From assembly GCF_000003815.2 (NCBI RefSeq), contig NC_049984.1, forward strand, positions 10,045,087 through 10,109,086: 64,000 nt of DNA, in the 5' to 3' direction. Below are positions 1-13,219 of the stretch, in pieces. The notes under the pieces are model-generated. The model ran no database searches, was not told where the DNA came from, and was given only the letters and a program-made list of their open reading frames with translations. Position 1 is the first letter of the stretch. Every line of letters begins with the position of its first letter. The translations under genes and the position numbers were made by a program. Origin of the DNA: Branchiostoma floridae. Taxonomy: Eukaryota; Chordata; Leptocardii; Amphioxiformes; Branchiostomatidae.

Positions 1-1546
1 TGTCGACATTCTGGGAAGCTGTATTGCAGACAGCTGCATTCGGCGCAATCTCAAAACAGTATGAACTCAGCAAACTGTAATGCTGAAGTTGACAGTCAAG
101 CTGTGTGGAACAGTCGTACGATGGTTTCATTCAAACCTTCTAGTTTTTCAAGGGCGTCACCTGTACATGTTAACATTGGAGTATTTGCGGGCAGTGCTTG
201 AAGCATAGTTATGGCTCCCAGTGAGAGTCTTGCCACTTGTTTCCAGGTGAGGCTAAGAAGTTTTGAAGTACCGTCGTGGCCCTTAAGTCTCATTCATGTA
301 AAGAGTGCCGAGCCAAAAACTGAACGGCTGCATGGACGCATGTATTCAGCGGTGAGAAATTCCCTTTCAGTCAGCCCAACGAATCTCGAGCTCAAAAGTT
401 ATGTAACTGAAGAAATTAGCAGGTAATGTTTGGCAACCGCTCGCAATGTCGGAGGTACACAGTCCCAGGTTCTGAGTGGTGCGGTTGTACACGAACATTT
501 GCTTTATTGGTCATTGGCAAATTTTTCTCATGATGTAGGGAAAATGTGCTCATCAAAGGATGACTAATATTGGGAGGTTTCCTGTAGCTTCATTATGAAC
601 GCGCCCATGTAAAAACGTATTTTTGTATTACTTTCAATGGGGTGAAAAAAACTCATGAATGAGGAGCTCGAGACGTCAACGGTGTGTGTTGCAATAACTT
701 GACAGATCACGAGGTGATTGAGGAAGGTTGCAGCTAGCATGAAAAGTAACGCGGTCAGATGGGATCGATAAAAGAGAATCCCACCATCAGAAATCTACCA
801 CTTTTTCATCGCTGTATCGTACATTTCAGTTAAGCCAGGGCATACCTGAGTATACCTCCAGGGAAATTATGGGCCATCTCAGAACAAGTTGCGTATTGCT
901 TAACCTCTTGCTAGTCATAAATATCATATTTGTACCCCGTCAGAAGATCACAAGTATCATAACGTATTCTCACCTCACGTCCAAAGAGATTATGGATGCA
1001 ATCATTCAGTCGCGCAATAGAAACGTGGTCGGAGTCAATAATCTTCAAGAAGATGCCGGGTGGAGAAAGTCGTGACGTCTCATAAGATTCTCAATATGCA
1101 GGAAATCTAACTCAAGAGTGTTAGAAAATTTAAAGATATAGCACGTATGTCTTTCATGAAGCCCGTATCTTTCCTATGACCAATATCCTTATTGAGATAT
1201 GTCTACAAGTTTGTCTAGATAACAGTATACACGGAAATCAAGAAGGTAACTTATGGCAAAGTAAAATGACTTTTTTATGCCAGTGAACATGAATACAGTA
1301 AATAGGCCATGGTTTCTAAATTTGGACCAGTGAAAAGTTGCACGGGGCAGCAGTGAATATTTCAAAACTTGTCGAAGTCCGTGAAACCCGTTTTCAGACA
1401 CAACTTAACGATTTTCCCTCCCGGCATCTGCCTGGACATCAGGCAGCGAAGATAACGACGCTAATGGCCCGATGTAGCGGTCTCGTGGAGCGCGAAACGG
1501 CTGCACGTGTCAGCTCTAATGGGCACGTGTTAGACACCAAGTCATA

Positions 1547-2130
1547 GATTTGCTGTTGAAGTCACGTGAGAGTCACGAATGTAGTGTCTGCCAAGGACTA
1601 AGTGCTTGATAAAAGACCTCCAGGTCAGAAGCACAGTTCTGGGGACGAGTCAGTGACCGAGGCGCTCCGATGAACAATTGGGTTTTCTATTTTGTGAAGG
1701 TTTCTTTATGTCTTCCTGCCAAAGCCCGATAAAAACTGAAAAACACACGTCAAAAACAGCCGGAACCGAACCTCTGTTTGGAGAGTACCTCCCGTGGCTC
1801 GGCTGTTCATGAGCGCATCGGTCACTGACTCGTTAATCTCCAAGCAGATCCTACGGTAGCATAAGATAGTATCAAAAGCTGGCAGAGGAGGGAAGCCGGC
1901 TTAGGAGTGGCAAATGTACACCTCTTAGCTGACTACACTCCTTGGCCAGTTTGGTACTATCTTATGCCATTGTAGGATCTGCTTGGAGATTACTGACTCG
2001 TCTCCAGATCAGTGTTTATCGGTCACAGACTCGTCTCTAGATGAGTGTTTCCGACCTGCAGGTCTCTCATCAAACAATCAGTACTCGCCAGTAGTAGATT
2101 TGTGACTCCCGCGTGACTTCAACATCAAAT
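1547..2130. mobile_element. Long diverged foldback element
   Basis: The first 120 bases (GTTGAAGTCACGTGAGAGTC, then later GACGAGTCAGTGACCG) reappear as a diverged reverse complement in the last 120 (2010-2130). The arms are imperfect. A smaller element (1834-1992) has inserted in the middle. Confidence 0.6.
1834..1992. mobile_element. Mutator-like MITE, 159 bp, 9-bp target duplication
   Basis: Terminal inverted repeats begin TAATCTCCAAGCAGATCCTA and extend over about 40 bases. The 9-bp CTGACTCGT is present directly on both sides (1825-1833 and 1993-2001). A 9-bp duplication is typical of the Mutator superfamily. No coding capacity. Confidence 0.75.
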
Positions 2131-3035
2131 GTCCCAGAAATAGGGGTACAGTACATGGTATATGTGAAGGCTATAAAAAATATAGTATAATCGCCTTATT
2201 ACATTCCATTACGGACGAATTCTGACGTCTGTACTGTAGATAGTGAGATGGAAAAGGTACTTAAGTCGTTCAAATTCAGGTCTGACTATAGTTTATGCAT
2301 TAAATGTCTGGTCCCAAAACCAAAAATTATTCATAATTATTCCAAAATTAAGAAATTCTACAATACAACTTCTGAATAACACTAAAAGGGACACATATTC
2401 ATTGAAAACAACTAACTTTTCTGTCATGTCGGAAAATTGGAAAGATGAAATACGTAAAACACATTATTATATATAGTGTCGAACGTAAGAGAGTCGAAGA
2501 CTAATTTTCCTCCTTTGTTGTACCTAATGGAACATGGGACAGAATGCCTCTCTCTACTTGCACGCAATTAATGTTTCGTATTGTACAAAGTAACTAAATG
2601 ATGATACTAGCATCATGAAAATAATGTTTCTAAAACAAGACGTTAACTTAGCAAACTGGATGGAGTAGACTGGACAGGACATACTTTACTCTATATATTC
2701 AATACCCTGAGGATTAAGGAGGCAGACAGCTATTCCCAGCCACAAGTGAGAATGTATTGTAAGGATATGTGTTTCTCCGTGAACTTAATGGTTCTGTCGG
2801 CTTCTTAGGGTCTGGGCAATCAATCCAGCAGACCAGGTGGGTGTACGAGACGCCTGTGACGTCAGACGTGTCTGAGAACGTGGTCACGTGCTGTGGGAAC
2901 GTGAAAAATGCATTTCAAGCTGTAGGCGAGGCTTACGTGTGTGGGGTCAGGGACGGTGCTTCACTAGATTCATCAAAGCGCTAAATAACCTTCTCAAGTA
3001 CAGTAATACAGACAACGAACGGACGGCTAACCTAT

Positions 3036-3153
3036 TACAGTGGAAGCCACTTAATTGCACGTCGGATATACGCACACTTCGGTCAATTGCAAGGATAATT
3101 GCACGGAATTCGCTGCGGCAAATTAGGTGTGCAATTAAGTGGCTTCCACTGTA
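3036..3153. mobile_element. Short TA-flanked inverted-repeat element
   Basis: Ends are inverted copies starting CAGTGGAAGCCACTTAATTG, flanked by TA on both sides, as in Tc1/mariner-type insertions. A related, longer element with similar ends lies at 63068-63263. Confidence 0.7.
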
Positions 3154-3648
3154 TCACTTTATATACTAGTAATTAAACTGTCTTGTCGGCAAGGTGTAAG
3201 CGCCCAAAACGTATGTTGTAGTTTGACATCGAGCTAGTCCTCTCTGCATGTGTATGTCAAAATGAAATGAATATAGTACAAAGTATGAATTATGCGGTTT
3301 GAATATGCGACACAGAAAAATAAAACGGTAAAAAAACAGTAGAATAGAACATTAAAAATGAATCATAAGCAGAAAAGAATGACTGAAAAGTCATGGAAAA
3401 TACTAACACGTAGTATGGATATTCTATACACATGAGAGTAATAGATATAACTGCCGTGCATATCCCTAGATATAACTGCCGTGACAGCATGCGGTGATGG
3501 TAAAGCTTTTATTTTGGCTCCCCTGACGCTAGTTTCCACATGAAGAGGTCTAGGATGTACAATAATGGAGGCTTCCGTCTCACCGGATGAACGATAAAAT
3601 CCGACGTTTCATCTTTCTCGCCAAAAAGCGAGATCAACTCAATCAACT

Positions 3649-3876
3649 GGATATGATTGTGGAAACGGGCAGATGATCTCCACAGCCATCCGGCATTTTT
3701 CGTCAGTGACACTAGAGAAATCTTGCTGGAGAGAGTTTTTATACCCTAGCTGTTATACAGTCATGCTGGATAGAGCTTTTATATCTCCGTGTTCTCAAGC
3801 AAGGTTTCTCTAGTGTCTCTGACGAAAGACGCCGGGTGACTGTCTGAAACGTCTGACCGTTTCCAAAATCATATCC
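3649..3876. repeat. Inverted repeat, dispersed family
   Basis: Arms 3649-3725 and 3800-3876 are about 77 bases each and imperfect reverse complements, containing GGAAACGG and CGTCAGTGACACTAGAG. A similar stretch occurs at 46911-47035 and a fragment at about 59818-59850, so this is a dispersed repeat. Confidence 0.6.
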
Positions 3877-4345
3877 AGCTGTTTGAGTAACTGCCTTTTG
3901 TCCTATGGCCTGGATGTCTAACCTTCATCGACGTTTCATCTTTCTACTCGAACAATGTGTAGGGAGTTGTCCTGCTATGTCATTTATACAGATACATCGG
4001 AAGGGTAAGAATGTCTCTGACGAAAGTGCAGGCGCAAAGCTGTTGGCATTAACAGATTGATATTTTTATCTAACAGTATCACGGTTAGATCTTTGATGGA
4101 CGTCGTCTGAAATTTTTATACACGTGAGAAAATCTTACCAAACTTTACTAAGCTACAAAATACCTGCTTCTGTAACTGTTTCAAAGAAAACCTCTGACCA
4201 ATTATAGTGTGTATCACATTGGTACCATGGTGAGAGTGAGGTACATATGTTCATCAATATGGGCATTTTTTGTGTTCTGTGGTACTTTCCTTGATTATGA
4301 TCATGAGGACATAACTATGTTCAGGTAGTATCTTAGTACACACAA

Positions 4346-4742
4346 TACACCTTTCTCACGCGGCGGCCATGATAGATCGAAAAAGAGGTCAATGAGGCAA
4401 ACAGACAAAACTTATTTCTAAAATCAGGTCCCATTTAGTTTTCCCCCAAACCACACAAATTTTCATGATATAAGATAGAATAATAAATATTACAAGAAGT
4501 GTTATGCACCGAAAGATGTAGCAATTTAGAGTAGTGTAGACTGACCCCATAGTCCCTTAAGAGATGCAAAATAACAACATAATAATGCAAATTTGTAACG
4601 AATTTGCAGCCATTCACTTATTGGTCGATTTCCTAATTGGCAGGCTACCATTGGTCGAACTGCTAATTATGATGGAAAGCCTTTTGTTTGCCACATTGAA
4701 CTCGTTTTAGATCTATCATGGCCGCCGCGTGAGAAAGGTGTA
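4346..4742. mobile_element. TA-flanked MITE, about 397 bp
   Basis: Inverted ends of about 30 bases starting CACCTTTCTCACGCGGCGGC, each bordered by TA. The interior is AT-rich and non-coding. Confidence 0.7.
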
Positions 4743-6438
4743 TGTACACGACTATCGAGGGTTTCATGATTCCAGTCCCTAAACCGGAGACATAGATAGA
4801 AAGGGAACTTCGCCTGGGTGAAAGTGCGTGTCACAACAGCCAGATTTCCAATAACTCGTGATCTTTGTCGACGAAGATCACTGCTTCTGCATTGCTTAGA
4901 GCGTGGTCACATACGTCATGCGAAGTTGCAAAGTTCACCTGTCTTGTTGGTACACAAAGTACTGTTTCGGATCCATGTCGTTGGACGGTTCTGTCACGGC
5001 TAACTTGAAAATCCTATAGCTATGTCATCAAAATCGTGCGACGATCGCACGACCTATGTGACCGCGCCCTAATCATCAGAACAATATACATAACCCAACC
5101 ATACTTTAAGCAGGATTTTAAATAGGATTAGTAATAAATGCAGCCCAATATACAATTGTGTGCAGCGAAGTGTGGTGAATAATTTTGGACCATGTCCCGG
5201 TCTGCTTTAATCTGTAACAAGTGGGTTTCGACGTTGCCTTATCCGAACGGTAGTAGGGGCACGGCATATTAAAACCATTACAACAATACACTGGTGTATT
5301 GAATCACCTGAATCTAGAGTCAACCGTCTATGAGCAGTATGTGAGGATGCCGATTTCCGCGTTGTAAAATACAACATCCCTTCTTTGAAACCACTTCAGT
5401 CGGATACCAGATGTTACCTCTGCGTAAAACAGAATACCGAGCAGTCTCGCCTCAGGGAAGCCTTTATACCAATGGATGTCAGCAAAGAGTGCAGGGACTC
5501 AGGCAGGAAACGCTATTTCCTGTGTACAGTAGTAAGTATGTGACCGCGGAGTTATGCGCACCGCGACACGTCCGCATGTCGGTCTGGGCTGGTGGAACGT
5601 TGGCGCAAATGCTGAGAACTCGCTGGCCATTACTTGTAACAGGGAGGCAACCACAAAACAGTGTACACTAATCTATAGATAGAATGTTAAGTAACAAAAG
5701 GGAAAACATTGCATGACCTCGTTTGTCCATTGTACATATTTCTAGTAGCATTGAAGGGGGAGCTTTGCATCAAATTCCCACACCGTTAAAAGTAAAACTC
5801 GCACAAGTCACGAGTAGAAGAATATCCTATGCTACACGGGAGTATATAAGTGTATCAAATCGATACAATTAAGTCAACAAAAAGCAAACTAAATAAAGAC
5901 TTTTAGAAAAGCACGAAGCCTACCAGGAAGAATAAAGGAGCCAGACACAGATTTCCATCAAAGGTTTTCAATAAACGTGATTACATAACAAGATCAGCGA
6001 TGCGCCGATAGACAGAGGGAAACGACACCGTCAGATACCATCCCCAGGGTTATCCGTCAATCTCAACATTGGCAGGAGTCCAGGCGAGGCAGAACCATGT
6101 GGGACACAGTACAGGACATCCACCTGTCACGCCTACCTCGGAACAGGTGGGTTTGGCAGACAAGGAAACTTTGCTTTCATCTGCATTTTTTCGAAAGTCA
6201 TGGTGCGAAGGGATTTTTAAAAGGTACACAACAAGGTTATTGTACATGTACGAGGGATGCTGATGGGCATAGATGGACCAGAGGTACCGATACTTGGTGT
6301 GCAGTCATAACAATGAAGTAGCCTCTACCAGGCTCCGCGGATCTAATAGTAGAAATTAGACAAATAGAGTCAATAGTACGCTAGGGGAGTCAGCCGGAGG
6401 AGTTACTTGTTGCTCCACAGGTTTGGCGCTTGAAGAAT

Positions 6439-6538
6439 NNNNNNNNNNNNNNNNNNNNNNNNNNNNNNNNNNNNNNNNNNNNNNNNNNNNNNNNNNNNNN
6501 NNNNNNNNNNNNNNNNNNNNNNNNNNNNNNNNNNNNNN
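6439..6538. other. Assembly gap (100 N)
   Basis: One hundred consecutive N, a standard placeholder for a gap of unknown size. Anything read across it is unreliable. Confidence 1.
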
Positions 6539-7279
6539 CTGTCAGAAGTAAAAATCATGGAACAGGAAATTGGACAATCCCAATCCCCCTGGACCCGACT
6601 TCTACATATTCCCCACCGTACACAAAAGTGTCGGACTTTGCTGTATTGGTGTGTATGCATGCACTTGTCTGCTTTGAAATTCTCTAGTGTGTACATGCCA
6701 AGCCCAGGTGTTCCTGATACCTGTACCTATTCAGGTCACGTAGTCTCCGTATCACCACGTTCGCCTACACGTTGTCTACGTGCATTCCCAAACGCGAGAC
6801 GCCCGCTGTGTAAATCGATTTGGATGGCTCTTGTGTGTGGAGGGCCACGGTATTCAAGGTCGGGGTTTCTCAAACGGCACTCTACTAAATTACCACACCC
6901 TTAATACATAGCACACTTCGGTACCTGTATATAAGCGGATATGCAAATATTGTTAAGCGTCTCAAACACAACCTGGGGAGAATGGGAAGAAATGCACTGT
7001 CACGACGTGATACAGCACTTCTTCGATCTAGGACAGGACCAGATTACGTGCGCCACCTAGCGGGCAAAAGTCTGCCAACACGTAGATGTGAACAACTGAC
7101 AAGTTACCATCAAACTCTGTCTTGGTGGACTTCCCTGCCAATACTTATATAAACAGTGTCCTAGTACTAGTGGGATTTTCAGTATTTGTCAAAATCTCCC
7201 TTAGATTAAGAAACACTACATTAAACTAACTTGAGCCTATATTGCACACTGGAGATGGAAGTCTCAGGGCTATCTAAAT

Positions 7280-7731
7280 TAGGAATGAGTACCGGTATAG
7301 AGAATTCAGGTCCGGTTCAGGTCCAGAGTATCAGGTCTGGACCTGAACGAACCTGAACTTGATTCAGTTTGTGAGGACTTGTGAACGGACGATAATCATA
7401 ACAATTGTCCATTTCGCAACAAAGAAATCTGTTTTGTGGATTATTCGACTCCCATTGGAGTTTTAAAAGAATACAAAGCTAACTGCCTCAGTCTGTACTA
7501 TTGATTGTAGAACTTATTAGAAATGACTATAGACTCTACACTACTTCGCCTTTGTTATTTTCTTCGACTGCTAAGCCCCGAAACGTTTGAATGCCTAATC
7601 AGATAATCTGTCCATTTTTTCAATAGGTCCAACATCCGGTCCGCCGAATTTTCAGGTTCTATTTTCTGGACCGGTCCAATAAGACAAAAAAACGTTTTTT
7701 TACCGGTACACTGTCCCGGTACCCATCCCTA
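7280..7731. mobile_element. hAT-type MITE, 452 bp, 8-bp target duplication
   Basis: The ends are TAGGAATGAGTACCGG and the inverted form of TAGGGATGGGTACCGG. ATCTAAAT flanks both sides exactly (7272-7279 and 7732-7739). An 8-bp duplication and a TAGGGATG end are hAT hallmarks. The interior is rich in GGTCC/ACCTGAAC motifs and codes for nothing. A related end lies near 17310-17323. Confidence 0.85.
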
Positions 7732-7739
7732 ATCTAAAT

Positions 7740-8553
7740 CTATCACCCCTAAGTCTTATCATTCCAGAGACTAAAAAGTGATTTCAGGTTCTTCTTAGCT
7801 CTATTAGAATTGAGCATTAATTACTCATTGGCCGAAAAAATATAAAAAGACAAAAACATAATTGTATTTTAAAACGAATGTATGTGCATGTTAAATTTGT
7901 TTACGATGCTGAAGTTACGACTGGAATGTGCTGGTACCAACTGTCAAGTAGTAAGACTGACATAATTTTGGTGGGGAGAAATATGTATGTACTGTGCAGA
8001 CGTTGCTTTATTTCACGTCCATAGCATCAAAACTGGTAATCTCAGAAGATAAAAAACATATCATAGGTTTTAACCTTAGTTTGGGATTGGGCACCGAAAA
8101 TTTTGCCGATATATCGGTCGAGAACTTCCTGGTAATGCGGCCTTATCACCTGATTACCCAGATAATGCATTTTCGCGTCATGGCCGAACAACACAGTACT
8201 TCTACGCGACCCCCGTGTCTATGACGTAAGGGTAAAAAAGAAGTGCGACCGAAATCTTGAAGCGTATGCAAACATTGTTACGTGAAGAACAACGGGAATG
8301 AATTTTGCTATATGGTAGTATAGTAAGTCAACTTTCAGGCCGCATGTGAGAGATTGTGGTGCATGTTCGTCCATTCATTGTATCAATGCGCGTGACCTTT
8401 ACAGCTGATTGCCTCGGTGAGTCGGCTGAATGTACGTCCACATTACCCCCGCATGGTCGTAGCATAGGTACCATCCGTATAGTAGTTCGCTTCTATTCTG
8501 CTAAACAACAAGGAATTGGTGTGCGTTCTTATTCTGTCGTATAGTCATGTGAG
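7740..8553. other. Non-coding stretch
   Basis: No gene or RNA recognised. A fragment at about 8463-8500 resembles 18890-18920, suggesting a dispersed repeat. Confidence 0.5.
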
Positions 8554-9557
8554 GTCTCTTTCTGGGCATATGTTGCGATTATACCTTCCGCGGTTCTCAA
8601 GGCCACGGTGACGTCATAGCCCTGGGCAGGTGAACACCCGTTATCACCGCCTCAGGTGCACAGAGGGCTTCAGAGGCCGGATTTTCCGCACCAGGTCGAT
8701 GCGGACGGGCGACGGACATGTCTTGGTGCTAAAGTCCGGCGGCACTGGCTTGGTATAAAAAAAATAGGTGTAAAAAGCCCTGGCGCAATGCATTCCAATG
8801 GGACCCAGGGCTTTTTAAGCGCCCTTAAGAGCGGCGACGCGATGTGCGCCCGCCATGGGTCCCCAGCCATGCCCCTGGCCAAGGCGCTGGGGATGGGCAC
8901 CATAGTCTGGGGGAAAGACGTCTCTTTCTGGGCATATGTTGCGATTATACCTTCCGCGGTTCTCAAGGCCACGATGACGTCATAGCCCTGGGCAGGTGAA
9001 CACCCGTTATCACCGCCTCAGGTGCACAGAGGGCTTCAGAGGCCGGATCTTCCGCACCAGGTCGATGCGGACGGGCGACGGACATGTCTTGGTGCTAAAG
9101 TCCGGCGGCACTGGCTTGGTATAAAAAAAATAGGTGTAAAAAGCCCTGGCGCAATGCATTCCAATGGGACCCAGGGCTTTTTAAGCGCCCTTAAGAGCGG
9201 CGACGCGATGTGCGCCCGCCATGGGTCCCCAGCCATGCCCCTGGCCAAGGCGCTGGGGATGGGCACCATAGTCTGGGGGAAAGACGTCTCTTTCTGGGCA
9301 TATGTTGCGATTATACCTTCCGCGGTTCTCAAGGCCACGATGACGTCATAGCCCTGGGCAGGTGAACACCCGTTATCACCGCCTCAGGTGCACAGAGGGC
9401 TTCAGAGGCCGGATCTTCCGCACCAGATCAGGGACGGGCGACGGACATGTCTTGGTGCTAAAGTCCGGCGGCACTGGCTTGGTATAAAAAAAATAGGTGT
9501 AAAAAGCCCTGGCGCAATGCATTCCAATGGGACCCAGGGCTTTTTAAGCGCCCTTAA
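8554..9557. repeat. 366-bp GC-rich tandem array, 2.7 copies
   Basis: Unit starts are at about 8555, 8921 and 9287. Units are nearly identical (one G/A change near 8608; a small deletion near 9428 in the third). Each complete unit has a CRE palindrome TGACGTCA (8609, 8975, 9341), a TATA-like GGTATAAAAAAAATAGG, and a perfect 12-bp stem AAAAAGCCCTGG / CCAGGGCTTTTT around a 21-base loop (8772-8816, 9138-9182, 9501-9545). The unit length is divisible by three, so the same open frames recur on both strands. It matches no snRNA, 5S or SRP RNA that I know. Confidence 0.9.
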
Positions 9558-10808
9558 CCTGTTTCTTACGCTTGACTTGACTTGAGGTAAGAAGTTCAAC
9601 CACTGACTTTTATGAAACGTATATGCTCATTGTGCAAATAATTGGAATAATGAAATGTAAATGTAAGTGGGGTTAAGATGTTAGCTCCCAGTTCTTTGGG
9701 AATTCCGCTACAAGAGTTCGACACTAGAGGTAATAAGCCACACCGACACAAGGCATTTTCCTGTGACTCGCTTACAGCTCACAGTCAGGACCAACGCTTC
9801 TCTTGACTCCTGTCCTCTACTGACTTGGCAAGTGAGCCGCCAGTTAACTTTATTTCAGAGCTCATGACACCTACATGTACGTACCAGACAGTCATCTGGT
9901 CCAAACAGCAGGGGAAACCTTCTAAACTGCCTGACAAAGGTGTTACATTGGTGACTTTGGTATCTTTGTAGTTCTTACTCATCAAAGGTCATCAAAGACA
10001 ATAACACGGGGCGGCAAACGCTTTGTTGTATCTACCTTCAAGGCCCGTCAAGGAAGTAAGTATCTTGGTGGGAACACGGTGACTTGGTCATCAGAAACAA
10101 ATGTAGATGCAGAAGAATGACACAAAGATATAATCTCTAACAAAAGGAACCACATAGTTTTAATAAAATAAAGTATGACTGTAACAAAATACGAGTATCT
10201 GTTCTCAAATGTGTCCAGGTTTCCAAAGAATACACAGAAATGACTATCGTGGGTGTAATACTCGTAAACATTATCTGTGTACAAAATATAGTTCTATCTT
10301 AATGTTGGTCATTGTTATTAACAACAAGTGTAACATAACATTATTCACCATAGACATTAACTGTAGACATACATGTAATTATTTGTGTGTATGTAAATCT
10401 ATTAGTAACAGACAAAAACACACTGAATAGATATATACATGTGCCTACCTACCCTTCTCTATCACATGTTTACTGATCACTTCCCAATGATAATAAACTG
10501 ACAGGCTACAACTACAAGTACAATAGCAGTCCTTCTTTATCTCTTTCCTTCTTTTCACGTCTATCTCGACAATGCATTACACCTTTCTCATGTCTTCTAA
10601 AATGTTTTCACCTCTACTTCTCCTTCATGTAGGAGTTTCCATGACCAGTGCGTCCCTTCCTACTCACTTGTGATACCTCACTTCCTGACTTGTGCCCCCT
10701 CCCTACCCCCTTGTGATACAGGATGACCTTTGTCCTCCCAACCCCTTGTGATACTTGACAAGTGTTTCCCCCAACCCCACCCCCACTGCCAGACTTGTGC
10801 CCCCTTCC
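9558..10808. other. Region downstream of the SWIM-SNF2 stop
   Basis: Probably includes the 3' UTR of the minus-strand helicase gene next to 10808. No other gene seen. 10640-10800 is C/T-rich with repeated CCCCTTGTGATAC-like phrases. Confidence 0.5.
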
Positions 10809-13219
10809 CTACTCCCTGGTGAAGAGCTGTTTGATCTGGTCATCGTTCAGGTTGCCTATCCAGGTCTCCCCGGCCTGTACAGACAAGTCAGACAGGTCCT
10901 TCTTCTTCTCCAGCATTGCATCAATCTTCTCTTCAAAGGTGTTCTCTGTTGGAATGACAAACAATACAGGTGACAACATGATACAACCAGATCTCTAGCA
11001 ACCAGTTTTCTCCTTGTTTTCTCCACCCTTCTCAGTTTTCTGTTGTTTTTCTTTGTGTATCACTTGGTGTCATGCCTGTCCATTCTCTGAAATTGTCCTC
11101 CGATCTTTTCCTACAACAAAATACATTTCACTTAAGTCTCCTATTATTGTCGTCTAAAACCTGGACCACTACTGTGAAAGTTGAATTGAAAATGTGAGCA
11201 GAGAGAACTGGCTTGAGACTGGAAGAGAGAAAACTAGCCTCTATAGCTTCAAATCAGGTTTCTGACACTGCCATTTATGATGCAAGTCAGCAGAAAATGA
11301 AGCTATTAGAATACAGTTTATAAACAACAACCCTGGGGTGTAAACTCATCATAGAACAAAAATCATGGATAAAGTAGGATCAAACATAAGGAGAAAACTG
11401 AGAACAGGAAATGACTTTCGTAAGATTCCCCATAAAAATTCCATTTCAGCGAGACTATTTGGATCAAAATTAGGCAAACAAAACCGTTGAAGGATACGAA
11501 TTGGCTTCTTTCTTATGAACAAATGATCCTGACCTTGTATTGGAAAATTGAACAAATAACAGTATCCATGTTAAGGACATTGTCGGATCAGAAAGGTATT
11601 TCCCTGGAGTTCAACACCAAAGCCATGTTTGCAGAAATAACTTCACTCTGAGGAACTTTCACAAAATCTTATTACATCTCTTATTGAGTATCTATCCATC
11701 AAACTTGATGAAAAACTGACCTGAGATGAAGCGATAGACAAACACGGTCTTGGTCTGTCCGATACGAAACGCGCGGTCGGTTGCTTGGTTCTCCTTGGCA
11801 GGGTTGAACCACAGGTCATAGTGGATCACATGATTGGCAGCTGTCAGGTTCAACCTGTAGAATAATTTGCAGTGAAAAGTAGTCAGTTACAATGTACTTT
11901 CACTTTCAAATGCACTTTTCAATCATTTGTCCCTATCTCAACATAAACAATGTACATACAGAGTGGAAGAATCTTCACTAAGCTAAATCACCATATTTTT
12001 CTTTGATATATTACTGCTCTTTCCTGATCAAAAACAATGTATCTTGCACATTGGGAATGGTATACAGAAATATAATGTACAGAATAGAACTTAAAGAATA
12101 CTTTACATCAGTATTCCTTGTATATCACTATATATATTTATGCTCAACAGCAAGCCAAGAAGTGCCACCATCACTGTGGTAGAGGTATGAGTCAGACAAA
12201 TGCCCAAATTCCCAGTCATTGTAAGGCTGAGTCTTCTAGGACGTCTTAGAGTTTTGGCAAAACACAAAATTTCCAGTACTTGTAAGGCTGGGTCTTCTAA
12301 GAAGTTTTAGACTATATCTGTCCTTTAATACAGAGCTCTTACCCAACCCCTCCTGCCTGCAGGGACACTATCATGATCTGTCTGTGTGGCTGGGTCTGGA
12401 AGGCAGTGGTGGCTTCATCCCTCTTCTGCTGGGACAAGCTGCCCTGGAATATTCAAACACAACTGTGTGTGTTGGAGCAGTTTTGAAACTGTACAACAAT
12501 GTACATCTGGTGGTGTCATGTTTTTCTATGACACAAATGTAGCAAGATTATACATCCATTTCAGGTATGGGCTGTTTGATGTAAAAATAAAACGTTTCAC
12601 ATGGAAAAATTCAAATGACTCCAACTGCAACATGATAACAGGACATATGGTGTCAATAACTGATTGAAAGGCTGAGACAGTAATAGTGCAGCGTTCATGT
12701 GTATGATAGGACGAGAACAAAATCAGCAAGGGAAAATTCTAAGATGGAACACCATACCACTAAACTGTTATGACCACTATTTTATTTTAATCCTCATCCT
12801 GCTGAGAAATTTTTTGTATATTTAACCCCCCTAAGCTAGTTAATCAGATCAGTAAAACTTGGCCTATTCTGTGCTGCTGCTGCAGATTTACTTCCCCAAT
12901 CTATGCAGTTTGCTGAGGTATGCAGCATTTAAGTGTGAAATGCTACAAACCCATAAAGATACTGGACCCACATACAGGCATGATATATGTGCATCCCACA
13001 TACATACGGGCTTAGCAGGACAAGAGTTACAGAACAGTTAAAATATAAGTGTCTAGAAAACAACAAGATATTCCCCACCTCGAAGATGAGTGGCTTGACC
13101 TTGAAGTGCGCCTCCACCATCTGAGCCATGAGTTTGATCATCTGTACGTACTGGGAGAAGATGAGCACCTTCTCTCCCTGCTGCAGGATGGGCTGGAGCA
13201 GGTCTATCAGTACCTTCAT
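10809..13219 (-). other. SNF2 helicase C-lobe exons
   Basis: Four exons encode [15 protein letters not shown] (motif IV region), [20 protein letters not shown] (motif V) and [12 protein letters not shown] (motif VI, about residues 1211-1222). The gene ends in a short tail of the form FEEKIDAML...LTREL-type, here finishing FTRE before TAG. The motif VI arginines are intact, so the enzyme looks catalytically competent. Confidence 0.9.

Larger units (their letters stand above)
1..7279. other. Gene-free repeat-rich stretch
   Basis: No exon chain or protein family was recognised on either strand. Readable content is a set of inverted-repeat elements (1547-2130, 3036-3153, 3649-3876, 4346-4742), the gap at 6439, and near 6300-6420 a sequence resembling 48131-48260. 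The remainder shows nothing I can name. Confidence 0.6.

Noticed and set aside
4818-5003. Short open frame in the left region
   Set aside because: No homology, splice partners or codon signal; the region is transposon-derived.
8656-9351. Repeated 109-residue open frames on the plus strand and 100-residue frames on the minus strand
   Set aside because: They exist because the 366-bp unit is a multiple of three. Both strands are open, the third unit breaks the pattern, and the protein resembles no family.
9388-9557. Possibility that the tandem units are 5S rRNA or snRNA genes
   Set aside because: I compared the unit with the 5S, U1, U2, U4, U5, U6, 7SK and SRP cores I know and saw no match.
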